Source: Massariosphaeria phaeospora
Lineage: Eukaryota; Ascomycota; Dothideomycetes; Pleosporales
DNA length: 64,000 nucleotides
Reading direction: 5' to 3'
NCBI GenBank assembly: GCA_011032825.1
Contig: JAADJZ010000001.1
Location: 2,852,001 to 2,916,000, forward strand
Both the position numbers and the translations under genes were made by a program. A model generated the notes under the pieces. The model made no database searches, was not told the origin of the DNA, and worked only from the letters and a program-made list of their open reading frames with translations. Positions within the stretch are counted from its first letter, which is position 1; each line of letters begins with the position of its first letter. This document shows positions 20,559 through 32,149 of this stretch, piece by piece.

Positions 20559-22674
20559 CTAACGTGTTCGTGCGCGTAATGCACGAATTCGCGTAATGCA
20601 CGCGAAACACTATAAACGTTCTACTAGCAATAAAGCAATAGAGCTAGCTACAATTAATATTATCGTAAGAATTTTTAGCAGAGTACTATATTGATACTTG
20701 TAATTAATTTGCGCTACTTATATTTATCTAGAAACTTAACGCTGCGGCCGCAACGCGTTAGAATAGCTAGAATAGTAGATACGCTCTCTAAAGCCTTCGC
20801 AGCATTTCTAGTATTAACGCTACGTTTGTAACGCTTTTTGCTCTGTAGAAATAGCTGCAAAGCTTTTTTCTTACTTTTTTAAAAAAATTGTAGAGCTTTT
20901 GTAGCGTTGCGAGCTTCTTTCTAGCAAGCGCGCTTTGCTGCCTTTTCTACTTTCTCTTTCTCTTTAGCTACTTTAGCTGCTTCCCGCGCTATACGCTTTT
21001 TTTCTGCAATTTTCTTCTTGTATAGCTTAGCTACTTTATTTAGCTCTGCTATCTTTGCTTTTTAAAGCTGCTAGTCTTTTTTCTTTTACTTTCTAACAGA
21101 TTAACGAACACGTGCTTTCTTTATTTTCTTTAGTACCTAGAAAACTGCTTTACTATAATATTCCTAGCGCTGTTGAAAATCTAAAGCTTTGCTTTTTTTC
21201 TTGCGCTTTTCTTTAATAGATAGCGCTTGCTTAATTCTATTTATTTTATGCTTAAATAGCTTATTCTAAACAAATAGGTAGTAGAGCGATTAGCGAAGCT
21301 TTTGTGTATTTTAACTACTTTAATTCTTTACTACTAATTGTACAAGCTTATTTATCTTTCTCTAGTTATAATCGCTAAGCCCTAATAAAAAGCTATTGCC
21401 TAATTTTTTATTCTGCGTGAACCTATTAAGAATAGGCTTAGAATTAGGTAGTAATATGCCTGTAGCTCTAAAAGAGCTAAGAATAGTTAATTTCTTAAAA
21501 GAAGCTTTCTACGCATTCTAGAATAGAAAAAAGAAGTTGCTTTTAGTAATAAAAGCTAGGCCCTAGCTTCTATAAAGGTATTCTAATAGCTTTGCTAAGT
21601 AAGCTGTTAATAGAAGCTTAAACATTGCTACATCGAGTAGCTAAAGCGTATAAGTCGAATAAGAAAGTAGAATAGCAAAGAGAATTTTGTTTTAATTACA
21701 GTAGTTAATAAAATCTATAGTAATATAGGATCCGTAGCTATCTAGAATTAGAAGTTAATAGAATCGTTGAGTTTTCTTTTTTGTACAGCGATTAAACACT
21801 TGCTTAAGCTAAGCAAGTTCAATATCGTTGTTCGTCTAGCTAGAAAGTAATAAGGTAATAAAAACTAGGTGTTTTTCTGCCTAGATATCGTTTACCTAGC
21901 TTAATTAAATACTCTTGTTAGCAGCTTCATAGATAAAGCTTGAAAGCAAAGCAGTTCTATTAGCGCATATACATACTAAAAGTGTAATCTATGCGCAGCT
22001 TCTATTCTAAAGCAATGCTCTAACTTTTTTCTTTTTCTACATTCGTTAGCTGAATATTCTTTTTAATCTGCTTACAATACTAATTATAAAGCTTTTCTTA
22101 TCTATATTGTACGTATAACGAGAATTTATCTAATATTAATCAATCTTGCTATGTAGAAGCTAAAAATAGAAACAATATTTGTTCTCTAAATTAGCTTTGT
22201 AGCAATTGCTGTTCATGCCAACTATCTATTGTAATATAAAATAAATGCTGTGCTAGTTAATAAAGCGCGTAACTTAGCTTTTACTAACTAGCTTCTAGGC
22301 TATCGTTGATGCGAAATTTTGTATTATCTCTCTTGTAGAAAGTATATGTTTCTTTGATAATTTTTTAATATACTATACAAGCTTTTGCTCTTGTTGTAAG
22401 CTAAGTTTCTATTAGTTAAAGTTCTTGAAAGTTCTAAAGCGTGTTAGGCCTTAGTGTTTTCGGCTTAAAGTAGAGCGCATAATACTATGTTTAGTAGCAA
22501 TTTCTGTATATAAAAAATCTTCTTCTAGTTTTTGCAATTTAATTTTTTCAATCGCAGCTTGTATTAGGTCTATATTGGTAGAGTTGTTGCGTGTTAAAAA
22601 CAATAGAGTTTGTTGTATTTTGGTATTTCGCGTGCATTACGCGAATTCGTGCATTACGCGCACAAACACGTTAG
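20559..22674 (-). mobile_element. pogo-1 (pogo/Fot family DNA transposon)
   Basis: Terminal inverted repeats of 48 bases at 20559-20606 and 22627-22674 begin CTAACGTGTTCGTGCGCG and differ at one or two positions. Each holds GCGTAATGCACG twice. A TA dinucleotide lies within ten bases of each end, but the exact TA duplication is unclear. The transposase is on the minus strand. The TIRs keep many CpG and GCA sites while the interior has lost TGR/YCA. Confidence 0.85.
20690..22610 (-). pseudogene. pogo-1 transposase (decayed)
   Basis: Read on the minus strand from about 22600: a helix-turn-helix start NNSTNIDLIQAAIEKIKLQK with EIATKHSIMRSTLSRKH (the psq/CENP-B-like DNA-binding region), then the DDE_1 endonuclease with LLILDSYGSYITIDFINY near 21800 and YTL-LLDVAMFKLLLTAYLA near 21640. 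A Lys/Arg-rich tail follows (20820-21200) and a terminus like RCGRSVKFLDKY near 20720. These are the landmarks of fungal Fot/pogo transposases in the right order. Stops are TAA/TAG and there are small frame changes. No function remains. Confidence 0.82.
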
Positions 22675-23169
22675 GTATTAATAGCTAGCGAAAGCGTAAA
22701 AATATAAAATATAATATACTCTCTAGTTTGAATTCTGTAAAATTACTTTCTCGCTTTCGCTTAACTAGCCGTATTAGGCCTAGCTGCTCTAGAAAATCGA
22801 TTACGCTGCTTCGAAATATCTTGCAACCTAAGATTTTTAACGCGCTAAGATTAACGCGCACTTACTACGTTCGCTTACACCTACGAAAGTACGTATGTTT
22901 ATCGCAATTTTTCGCTTAAACTAACTTTGCAGATAAATTAGCAGCTTAATAAAGTATTTAAGCAAGTTTTTGACTTTTAGTCTACGCAAAACGCTACTAG
23001 CGCAGCTTTCTCGTACTAGGCAACTAATACATAGTCAACATCTAACGCGCTACTCGATTTTAATTCTCTCGCTGTTTTTGCTTTCGCTAACGATAATAAA
23101 AACTATAAAAGCTTTATTTAGTTGCGCGTACTTAATTTACAAAAGCTTTAATACGCTGCTAAACGTAGA

Positions 23170-23492
23170 GTAGTAAATAGGTATAGGTTAAGTTAAAGTT
23201 AAGTTAGCTTACGTAAAATTCTAGTGCTAACTTAACTTATACCTACGCTAAAACTAAATAGCGTAGGTTAAAGTTGAGTTAGCATAGACCTCTACAATTC
23301 TATATTTTAATATATTTTTTTTTTATAATTATAACAGCTAGTTATAATAAGTTTATTAACCTAAAAGTAGTACTTATAACCTAACTTTAACCTACGCTTT
23401 AATTACTTTAACTTAACTTTAACTTTAGGTCTATGCGACTCTAACTTAACCTATACCTAATAATAAGTACTTTTTACTTATTTGCTAGCGTA
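23170..23492 (-). repeat. Palindromic element, copy B, inside hAT-2
   Basis: Starts GTAGTAAATAGGTATAGG and ends TATTTGCTAGCGTA, the reverse of copy A. It keeps the TTATAATTATAACAGCTAG core and the CGCTAAAACTAAATAGCG inner palindrome. Confidence 0.75.
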
Positions 23493-24822
23493 CTACTAGA
23501 GATTGCGCTGCAGCTGCTATATACTTAATTTCGCTACTTAAAACGTTATTTTTAGCTAGAATCGCAACGCGTTTGAGAACTCGCAAGAGAATTTAGTAGT
23601 ACGTATTGCTTTTTTCTTTTCTGCTGCTATTTCTTGCGCAATACTTACTAACTCGCTTTAGGCAAAGAAATAGTACATAAACGAGTAGCGCAAAGCTAGC
23701 TCGCTAAGCGTACTGTTTAACGTTATTGCTTAAATCTATACGCCGCAAGCGCGCGAGCTTTTAAAAAGATACTAGCGAAATAAAGCTAAATCTTACGAAC
23801 TTTACGCTAAAAGAACTCAAAAAGCTAGTTAAAACTCGCTAGAACTTTTACTACGATACGTTTGAGCGCGCTGTTAACTTTAGAGTACCTCTAGACAATT
23901 ATATAAGCTACAAAATTAGCAAAAGCAACTGCTTCGCAAACTAACAGCAATTTTAAGCAGAAGCTCGCTTTTTGAAAGCTAGCTAGCTACGCTTGTTTAT
24001 ACGTAAAAGAAAGCTTACTAGCAGAAATTAAGCTACTATTACTAAGTATATCGAGTTGCTTAAGCCTTTTAAAAAAGCGACTAGCTAGCTTAAAAGTTAA
24101 AGCAAGGCTAGTTGCTACGGCGCGATTTAAGAGGTTATTTCTACGTTTAAGTAGCTTTTTACTACGCTACAGGCTTAACAGAATCGCGTAGAAATAGTAG
24201 ATTACAACAATCTTAACGCGCCTAAAAATTACGTTAAAACAAATCTCAATCTTGCTATTAGTAAGCTAGAAAAATACTATGCTAAATTCAAAAACGCTTT
24301 AGCGTATTACTGTGCTCTACGCTTTTACCTAGCGTACAAAAACTTTATCGATACTACCTAGCAAGTACTCGTCGAATACAATAACGTAGATAGCTTCTAT
24401 TCTCGTAGAAAGTAGCTAGAAGCAAATAACAAAAGCTTTTAATTACTTTAAGCGAGCGCTAAGCTAGCATCTAAAATTGCTGCTGCTAATTTAGCTACGC
24501 TGCTGCTTGCTAAGTAGCAACGTTTTAACTACGCTATTAACTATACTAAGTTTATGCTAGCTTCTATAAGAGAAGCGAAAATTGCAAAGAAAATTACTAA
24601 CGAGTATAAGCTCTAGAGCGTAAAGAAACTAATTAATCTAGCTTACAAGCTTGCTTAGCTGCCAATTGCCTACTAGTTGTTAAAAAAGCATTAACACTTT
24701 GTTTTAGCGTAGTTTGCTATAAATATATTAAGTATTCTAGCTTTAGCAGCCGATTGTAAAAGAACTTTTAGTAAATTAGCTAATTTTTTAAGCGTACGGA
24801 GACTTAATATAAAGCTAGATTT

Positions 24823-24986
24823 TGTTGCGGTAAGTGCAAGCAGTGCGTAGAGAATTAAGAATTAAACTAAAGTTGTATTATCTAGAAGCTACAGAATTTG
24901 TAGGTGCGAAAGCACAAACAGCGCTAGTTCTAGATAAGCGTAGTACTTTTATCTATTTTATAAAGTAAAAGCTATAAACTGTAACA
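24823..24986 (-). repeat. Solo Copia LTR
   Basis: A 164-bp LTR homologous to 2216-2399 (shared GTGCAAGCAGTGCGTAG, AACAGCGCTAGT; TGT...ACA ends), flanked by GATTT at 24818-24822 and 24987-24991. It differs from the intact LTR mainly by C-to-T and G-to-A changes plus a deletion near its end. Strand is assigned by analogy with the full element. It arose by LTR-LTR recombination inside hAT-2. Confidence 0.9.
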
Positions 24987-25274
24987 GATTTACTATTCGC
25001 TTTACAAAGCTTTCGTTTCTAGAAACGCTTTAGAATTAAGCGCTTCAAAACGCTTTACAAACCTACGAACACGTACGATATTACTATCTATAAAATCGAC
25101 GAATATATTAGGCAATTTACTAATAGTTAGCTTACTAATCAATTTATTTAATCTATTAATCCGTTTACTTCTTAAATTTCTAAACAATCTATTCAAGCTA
25201 ATCTAAAAAAGATTTCTTGTTAATCTATTCAATTCAAGAACTCGAATTGTATTAAACGAATTGTTGACAAGTTT

Positions 25275-26327
25275 GTAGATAGCTACTTTGAAATTTGCAA
25301 ATACATTTGCCTGCTAGTTAGCAAAAACAATAGTACTCTTAAGAAGTAAGTAGAAATGTTTACATTTGAAACTCAAACTATAAGCGAAAGTTACTGTGTT
25401 ATAGCCTAGCACTTTACTTTGCATTCTTCGAACTTCAACAATTGCTAGACTTTTCTTGCTGCTGCGAAAATACTAACTACAACGTATACAAAAGCACAAT
25501 AGGTTTACTAGAATTAGTACAAAGTTCAATACGCTTCTACTTTTCAAACTGCTTTTAGTAGCTTCTTGCAACTTTCTAAGGAACATGCTACGATGCCTCA
25601 ACACTATCGAGTGTATACTAATACTTCTACTTAAGTTGCTTATACTAATCGGCCTATAACAGTTGCATACACGAATTAAACGCTCGAAGATACAAAAGTA
25701 AACGAAGCGCTTAGCATGCATGCAAGTGCCTAAGGTCTAAGCTAAGCAAACTAAAGCTTATAGCTAAAGCGAACTTTGCTTAAATTCGTTAACGATAACG
25801 GTAGCAACGATAACAATAGCAACGAAAACTAGAAGAAATTATAACGCCTAAGTTACTCTACAACAAAACAAACTTTCGTAAGTTACGAAGTTTCTAGCTA
25901 CTTTCAACAAATTCATCTACGTTCTAATTGTACTTTTTACTTCAAAACTTTATATAGATATCAACGAAGCTGCTACTAATAAGCTTAATGCAAGTGTTTT
26001 TACAAGCAAGTACGCTATTACAAAAGCGTACAGCGTTTCTTAAACAACTTTACAAAATCGCCGTAGAGTTGCGTCCAATAGCGCGATATTTTATTAATAC
26101 TATCAACAATTAAGCTTTTATTAGAAAGAAACTACTTTGACGACAACAAGCTGCAGCTTTTTTGTTCCGCAATTTAGAAATACAGAAAGAGAATCAAGCT
26201 ACTTAATAGTGTTTAATAATTTATTAAAAGAGGCACAAGTGTTTAAGCACATAAACTGCGCTATTGAAATGTAAGTACAACGATTAATTACAATTAATAA
26301 AATTCTATGCTGTTCGTGCTAGCGCTA
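25275..26327. other. Degenerate AT-rich sequence between hAT-2 and pogo-2
   Basis: Parts (25780-26250) read as mutated coding sequence on plus, for example KFVNDNGSNDNNSNEN, but no family is recognised. TA at 26326-26327 is one copy of the pogo-2 target duplication. Confidence 0.4.
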
Positions 26328-28462
26328 GAGTACTTGTGCGCTACGCAAGCTATTACAGTACACAAGCTACTTTAACTTCAAAACATATAATCTATTTCAA
26401 CTTTGGTACGTCGTTACTCTACTAATATAGATCTAATTAACGCTGCAATTAAAGCAATTAACTTGCGCAAACCTAGCGCATCTTTCTTGTACTACTAAGT
26501 TGCCAAATAGTTTAGCGTTAATCGCACGACGCTATTGCAAAGACACTAAAGCACATTGCAGTTTTAAACAAAGTACTACAAACACTAGCAATTACTTAAC
26601 TTTTAACAAAAAGCAAAACTTGTTATATACATAAAAAGATGTACTAAGCGAAGCTTGCTACCTATACAAAAGATAGTACAAAATTTCGCAAGTGCAGTTG
26701 CAAAATAAAAAGCTTTAAATGCGTAGGTTTCGCGCTTTTTGCATTAACACAAGAATAAGCTTACAGTTAAATAAAGCGCTAGGCTTAATTGCAATTGTTA
26801 CTAAGCTAATTTATATAAGAAATACGGCCTATACTTTCAACTACTTTATAAAAAAATGCAAAAGTACGATGTAAAGCTAGGCAATACCTACAATATAGAT
26901 AAAAAAAGCTTTTTCGTTGGCATAACTACACGCACCAAACGCGTCTTTTGTAAAGCAATTTAGCTAGCAAAACTGCGTACGGCGGCTATACAAGATAGCA
27001 ATAGAGAATAAATTACGCTTCTAGCTTGCGTTTGTAGCAATAGAAGCTTACTACCGCTTGCTTTTATCTACGAAAAAAAAGCTAGGTTGCAATCGAGCTA
27101 GGTTAACTCTATTAAAGCTAAAAAACACAAGGTTTTTGTTACTAACTTAACTTTAAGATAGACGAATAACGATATTAGATTAGCATAGCTTAAGCAGTTG
27201 TTTAAGCGCTATACTGCAACAAAAGCGCGTTGGCAATAGCGCTTCTTTATTGTTAACAGCTACAGCAGCTACATTACGCGCGAGTTTATTAACTACTACA
27301 ACGCTAAAAAGATTTTCTTTGCTATTTTTTTTTTTATTTAACTTACACTTTACAGCTACTTGATGTAGTAATATTCTCGCTGCTTTTAAAGCACTATACT
27401 TAAGAACTCAACTATTATTTACACTAATCGCAAGAGCTTATTAGCGTTAAGAAAAGCAACTTTTTCGATATTTTAGTTAGCGTAGGGTAGTACAATGAAG
27501 CTGAAGTTTATTTTAAAAAGTTTTCAAGCTACAAGCGTGTAGCTAATAGATGCGAAAGTTATACTAAAACGCTTTAACACTACTACTTTTAATTAAAATA
27601 GAAATACAGAACTGCAAAAGCTAGGTAATAAAAATAGTTAAAAAAACTTGCAAAAAAATTTAGACGCTGCGGTTGCGAATAAAAGAAAAGCTAAAAGCAA
27701 ACGCGTTGCTGCTGCATTACACTCTTTACAAGTTCAAAACGAGCTTTTTTACTACAAAAACAAGAGCTTGCGCGCTGCGATTACTACCAAACAAAAGTAT
27801 AAAAAGAAAAGTAAAGTTTTTAACTTACAGCAGCGCAAGGAGTTTTACAGCAGTGCTATACTATAGAGTTTTTTAAAGTTTGAAAAGCTTATGCGCGCAA
27901 GACGGTTAGACAGCGCAAAAAGAAGCAAGAAAAACTCTAAAAAACTTACAATTGCGAGCTCAAAGCTGCAGCTACACTATACAAGAAAAAGATAGCAAAA
28001 AAAGCAAAAGCGCTGCGGCAAATCGCGAGAGAGCGCGCAGCGAAAGAGCGTAAAGCAAGGGCTATAGAACTAGCCGCAGCGCGCGCGCTTAAAAAGCAGC
28101 AACGCAACGCTGCAACTTTACAAAAATCTTGCAATACACTAAACAAAAGCAAGCAAAAAGCTTTACAAAGCGCTGCTTTAAAATTTACAAAAAAGCGTTG
28201 TGTTGTAGGTACTAAAAGTAGTGTTAATGCTGCACTTTTGCTACTATCGTTTCTACCTAAAACCACTACGCGCGGCCGCTAAATTAAAGTACTACAAAAA
28301 TTTAAGTAGTACAAAAGCTACGCAAGACTCTATATAGTACTATACTAGAAAATTTTATAATAATACAATTTGTATGTAGCTCTACAGCTTTATTTTTGCG
28401 CGCGCTAATTTTAAAAAGAGTAGCTTGTGTACTGTAATAGCTTGTGTAGCGCACAAGCACTC
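26328..28462 (+). mobile_element. pogo-2 (pogo/Fot family DNA transposon)
   Basis: A 2,135-bp element with 43-base inverted termini: GAGTACTTGTGCGCTACGCA at 26328 and its complement ending GCGCACAAGCACTC at 28462. It is flanked by TA at 26326-26327 and 28463-28464, as expected of the Tc1/mariner superfamily. Transposase on plus. Confidence 0.9.
26410..28310 (+). pseudogene. pogo-2 transposase (decayed)
   Basis: In order on plus: N-terminal helix-turn-helix (STNIDLINAAIKAINLRKPS, then VNRTTLLQRH), a second DNA-binding segment, the first catalytic block YNIDKKSFFVGITTRTKRVF at 26889-26948 (usually YNMDExG), the second block FFIVNSYSSYITREFINYYN at about 27238-27297 with the catalytic Asp now Asn, a Lys-rich tail with LYKKKIAKKAKALRQIARER at about 27980-28035, and the family-typical end TTTRGR-IKVLQKFK at about 28263-28305. 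Frame changes and TAA/TAG stops make it inactive. The 28000-28270 tail keeps a long open frame because Lys/Ala codons offer few targets for this mutation. Confidence 0.85.
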
Positions 28463-28900
28463 TAAACGAACGTTAATTTAAACAACGTTATTAAATCTAC
28501 TAAAGGCTCGCTAAATAAACTATTTTGAAAGTTGAAACGACTTAAATTCTATAGGCCTAAACTACTTGCTGCTGTACTATAGAAGTTAGCTATAGCTAGA
28601 AAGCAAATATTAGCATAACTAAGAAATTCTTACGGTGTTTCGCGTTCTGCGTGTAACTTTAAAGCTCGTTGTTATTAAAGTAATAGTTCGTATTTCTATT
28701 TTTTTGAAAACACTTTACTTACTTCTCTAGCTTTTTCGAAAGCTTTAGGTAGATATAGTTAGCGCTGTAAAACTTAAAGAGCTTGTACAAGCTATTCTTG
28801 AAGTTGAATGCAAAATACTATGCTTGTGCGCACTATGCTCGAAGTTAGCTCGTGCTTCAAAAACAACATGCTTACTACTACAAACATAAGTTTATTGCAA
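28463..28900. other. Degenerate AT-rich sequence
   Basis: Between pogo-2 and the pogo-3 coding remnant. I see nothing identifiable. Confidence 0.35.
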
Positions 28901-30282
28901 CAGCTACAATAGCTATTATTGCAAAAAAATTTGCTAGAGTAATTAAAATAAAGCTTTTGTATAGCTTGTATTATCTATATTTAAATAGAACGTTAATAGC
29001 GCAGCTGCAACTGTTTACTTTAGGTAGAGTAGCTAATGCAGCTTTAAGCAACGCTACGCGAGCTGCACTACTACTCGTACGTTTTTAACGCTTATTCTTA
29101 AATAAAAATGCTTGTAAAGCTTTGCGCTTGCTTGTTTAAAACGTTTGTAAAGCTTTTTTAGTATTCTAAGCTTTAATCTTGCGTGCGCGCTTAGCTGCTT
29201 TCTTAGCTCTTTTTTTTTTTTTAACTACTTTAGCTGCTTTCTGCGCTACGCGTTTCTTCTTAGCTTTAGTTTTACAAAAAAGTTTAGCTAAAGCTTAAAG
29301 CTTTTTTTAGTTAGCTTGCGCAAGCTTCTGCATATGCTTATTTTTCTTTTTAACTTTCTTTCGAGCACGTGCTTTACAAACTTTGCTAGGTAATTACTAC
29401 TTAGCTCTACTATAATACTTCTTACGCTACTGCAAATCTAGAGGTTTGCTATGCTTTTTGTGCTTTTTCTTAGCTAATAAAGCTTCTCTTAAGCTACTAT
29501 TTTTGTAGTTAAAAATAAAGTAGTAAATAGGTATAAGTTGAGTTAAAGTTGAGTTAGCTTACGTAAAACTCTAGTGCTAACTTAACTTATACCTACGCTA
29601 AAACTAAATAGCGTAGGTTAAAGTTGAGTTAGCATAGACCTCTACAATTCTATATTTTAATATATATTTTTTTTTATAATTATAACAGCTACTTATAATA
29701 GGTTTATTAACCTAAAAGTAGTACCTATAACCTAACTTTAACCTACGCTTTAATTACTTTAACTTAACTTTAACTTTAGGTTTATGCGATTTTAACTTAA
29801 CTTATACCCAACGATAAATACTTTCTACTTATTCGCTAGCGTAGTTAAAAAGCTCGTTCTAGACCTAAAAGTAGTAAACTGTAAAGCTAAGCTTTTTTAA
29901 CTTTTTTGCGCTTTTATTCTTTATCGCAAATCGTACGAAGCGATTTAGGTAACGCTAATTAGCATTTCTAAAAGCAAATACTTTACTTCTATTTATTTTA
30001 TCTTTATTTAAAGCTCTTTAGGTAAAGCGTTTGAGTATAACGTTTAGATTTATAGGCTAAATACTAGTAGCTTTAAAAAACTTAAAAACAGTTTCTTTCT
30101 TAAACGAAGCTTGCTACGATTTCTAGAACAACAAGAAAAAGTTTTTTTTTTTAAATTAAATCTAGCTTTTGGCTGCGCTGGATATAAAGCGATAGCTTCT
30201 TGCTGTAAAAGTTAAATAGAAGCTTGTATATAACAACGTTAAAAAGTTAGAGCGTATAAGTTAAGTAAAAAAAAAGTATAGA
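28900..30282 (-). pseudogene. pogo-3 transposase, 3' two thirds, split by a palindromic element
   Basis: On the minus strand, 30190-30010 encodes SFKKETVFKFFKATSI and PINLNVILKRF, the conserved stretch after the DDE domain of fungal pogo proteins (family: ...SFxxxTIxxxFxATGIxPxNPxxVLxRF). After the insertion at 29520-29843 come the Lys-rich tail (29100-29510) and the end SCSCAINVLFKYR (about 28960-29000; family TxRGRxIxxPxKYR). The N-terminal part beyond copy D is not recognised. The frames are closed by TAA/TAG. Confidence 0.7.
29520..29843 (-). repeat. Palindromic element, copy C, inside pogo-3
   Basis: Same orientation and near-identical structure to copy B, from GTAGTAAATAGGTATAAG to CTTATTCGCTAGCGTA. 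It splits the pogo-3 frame. Confidence 0.75.
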
Positions 30283-30605
30283 GTAGTAAATAGGTATAGA
30301 TTAAGTTAAAGTCAAGTTAGCTTACGTAAAACCTTAGTGCTAACTTAACTTATATCTACGCTAAAACGTTTTAGCGTAGGTATAGGTTAGGTTAGCATAG
30401 ACTTCTACAATTCTATATTTTAATATATTTTCTCTTTATAATTATAACAGCTAGTTATAATAGATTTATTAACCTAAAGGTAGTACCTATAACCTAACCT
30501 TAACCTACGCTTTAATTACTTTAACTTAACTTTAATTTTAGGTTTGTGCAACTCGAACTTAACTTATACTCAACAATAAGTACTTTCTAACTATTCGCTA
30601 CTGTA
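30283..30605 (-). repeat. Palindromic element, copy D
   Basis: Starts GTAGTAAATAGGTATAGA and ends TATTCGCTACTGTA. It keeps the perfect CGCTAAAACGTTTTAGCG centre of copy A, which B and C have lost. Confidence 0.75.
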
Positions 30606-32110
30606 GTTTCTAGCACATTTTTTTTTTATTACAAAGATATTTCTTTTTATGTATAGTAAGTTGCGCTGCTACTAATTAAAAAAGTTTTTTAAGTGCTCTA
30701 CTATTTTCTAATATACGCGATACTTAATAAGCGCTTATATTGCAAGTAAAATCTTAGATGTAAGTATATTTAGATTAACGCCGTACGTAGCAGCGCTAGC
30801 GCTAAAGCTAGGTGTATAAAGCGCTAGCTGCGCTTGCGTAGTTATTTACTATACTTAAGCACTTAGTAACTACTTTTCTAATTGCACTAGGTTTTTATTG
30901 TTAGCTATATTTGCTTTTTTTCGTTTCTAGTATAAAGCTAAGTAGCTTTACGTGCTTAGTTCTTTTCGATTAATAGCTACTATAGGCTATAACAGGCTAG
31001 ACTAGTTCTTTGCAAAGCTTTTAAAAGTACTTCGCACTAAATTGCTACTAAAACAGCAATTCGTTTCTTTTACACGAATATAGTATCTTTATTACTATAC
31101 TATTAATCTATTTTAAGTGTTATTAAACCTACGATTAAACGTAGTCTTACATTCAAATTGCTTAATTAAAATACTTTCAATAAATCGATTACCTCGTTTA
31201 CAATGTTTAGTTTGTTTAACAATTAAGCTACGTTGCTTCTAAAACACTTAGATAAAAGTTCTATTATGCAACTAAACACTCTCTAACTTTTAGTTGTAAA
31301 TAAAACTAAATAGAATAAAAATGCTAATAAAGAAGTTTAGATTAGTAATAGTGCTAACGTTTTAAAGCGTAGTTGCGCTTCTAGCGTTAAACTAAGCTAG
31401 AATAACCTAGTTCCTTTCAAAAGAAATATCAACACTTTACTTTTAAACAATAAGAATAACAACGCACTATTAAACTTTTCTACGAAGCAAGCTTTTAACA
31501 AGCTAAAAACTTAGTAGCAGAATAAGTAAAACTGTACAGAACTTATTCGCTTTAAAACGTTAAAGGCTCTATACTAAAACGAAAACAAAACAGCACTTGC
31601 TAAAGCTATTAAGCAACTAGTTGTACTAGCACTTGCTTAAACTGTTTTTAACTAGGTTAATTTACCTCGCTCTAAGCTACTGTACTGCTATTTAAAGAAA
31701 AATCGCGTAGACTACAACTAATAAGTTTGCAATTACAAAAGCTACTACACAAAAAGCTTTAACTTCTTTAGCAAATTTTAAAAAGTTTTTTTTAAGTTAA
31801 CGTATGTTACTAAAAACTTTTGTACGCTCTAAAAAACCTATAAAATCTATAAAAAATTGCGATTTTTTTTATAGTCTTCTACTTAAGCATTGCTTAAAAA
31901 ACAAATGTTAAATGCTTTAAGCGCTTTTAAAAAACGTAAGTAGCAAGTATACAATTCTATTAAAGCTTTACGTTAAAAGCTATTTTAAACTTTTTTTAAC
32001 TTACTTTTACTTTTTTAACTTTTTTATACTAAGATTAACTAAACAAGCTTATTTAGCATAGCAGCGAACTTCATCGCAGCACTTTTTAAAAAAGTAAAGA
32101 AGTAACTACG
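30606..32110. other. Degenerate AT-rich sequence with coding-like traces
   Basis: From about 31270 to 31770 a plus-strand frame reads as mutated protein (for example KNRVDYN--VCNYKSYYTKS) with stops limited to TAA/TAG, but I cannot assign a family. It ends where Gypsy-3 inserted (32111). Confidence 0.4.
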
Positions 32111-32149
32111 TGTTACAAATAGAAACGATACTAGGTATTGTAAACTAAG

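Larger units (their letters stand above)
22690..25060 (+). pseudogene. hAT-2 transposase (decayed, interrupted)
   Basis: At 23950-24780 one frame gives YIELLKPFKKATS, then NLNLAISKLEKYYAKFKNAL, and the hAT dimerisation domain INILSILALAADCKRTFS (about 24720-24775; compare LxIPAMSAxxERxFS in the family). The solo Copia LTR at 24823 breaks the end of this domain. Skipping it and one GATTT copy restores IKLDLLFALQSFRF, which matches the hAT ...DLxxALxxLRSW end. The part before the palindromic insertion (22690-23165) is open in a frame with only TAA/TAG stops but is less certain. It is a different lineage from hAT-1. Confidence 0.75.
20391..25274 (+). mobile_element. hAT-2 transposon carrying three nested insertions
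   Basis: The outer ends are an inverted pair CTTGTCAACAATTCGT (from about 20391) and ACGAATTGTTGACAAG (to about 25274). Inside lie pogo-1 (20559-22674), a palindromic element (23170-23492) and a solo Copia LTR (24823-24986), so hAT-2 is older than all three. No clean 8-bp target duplication is visible. The coding strand is plus. Confidence 0.65.

Noticed and set aside
28852..29088. Open frame of 78 codons
   Set aside because: The opposite strand encodes the pogo-3 terminus (SCSCAINVLFKYR), so the plus frame is a shadow.
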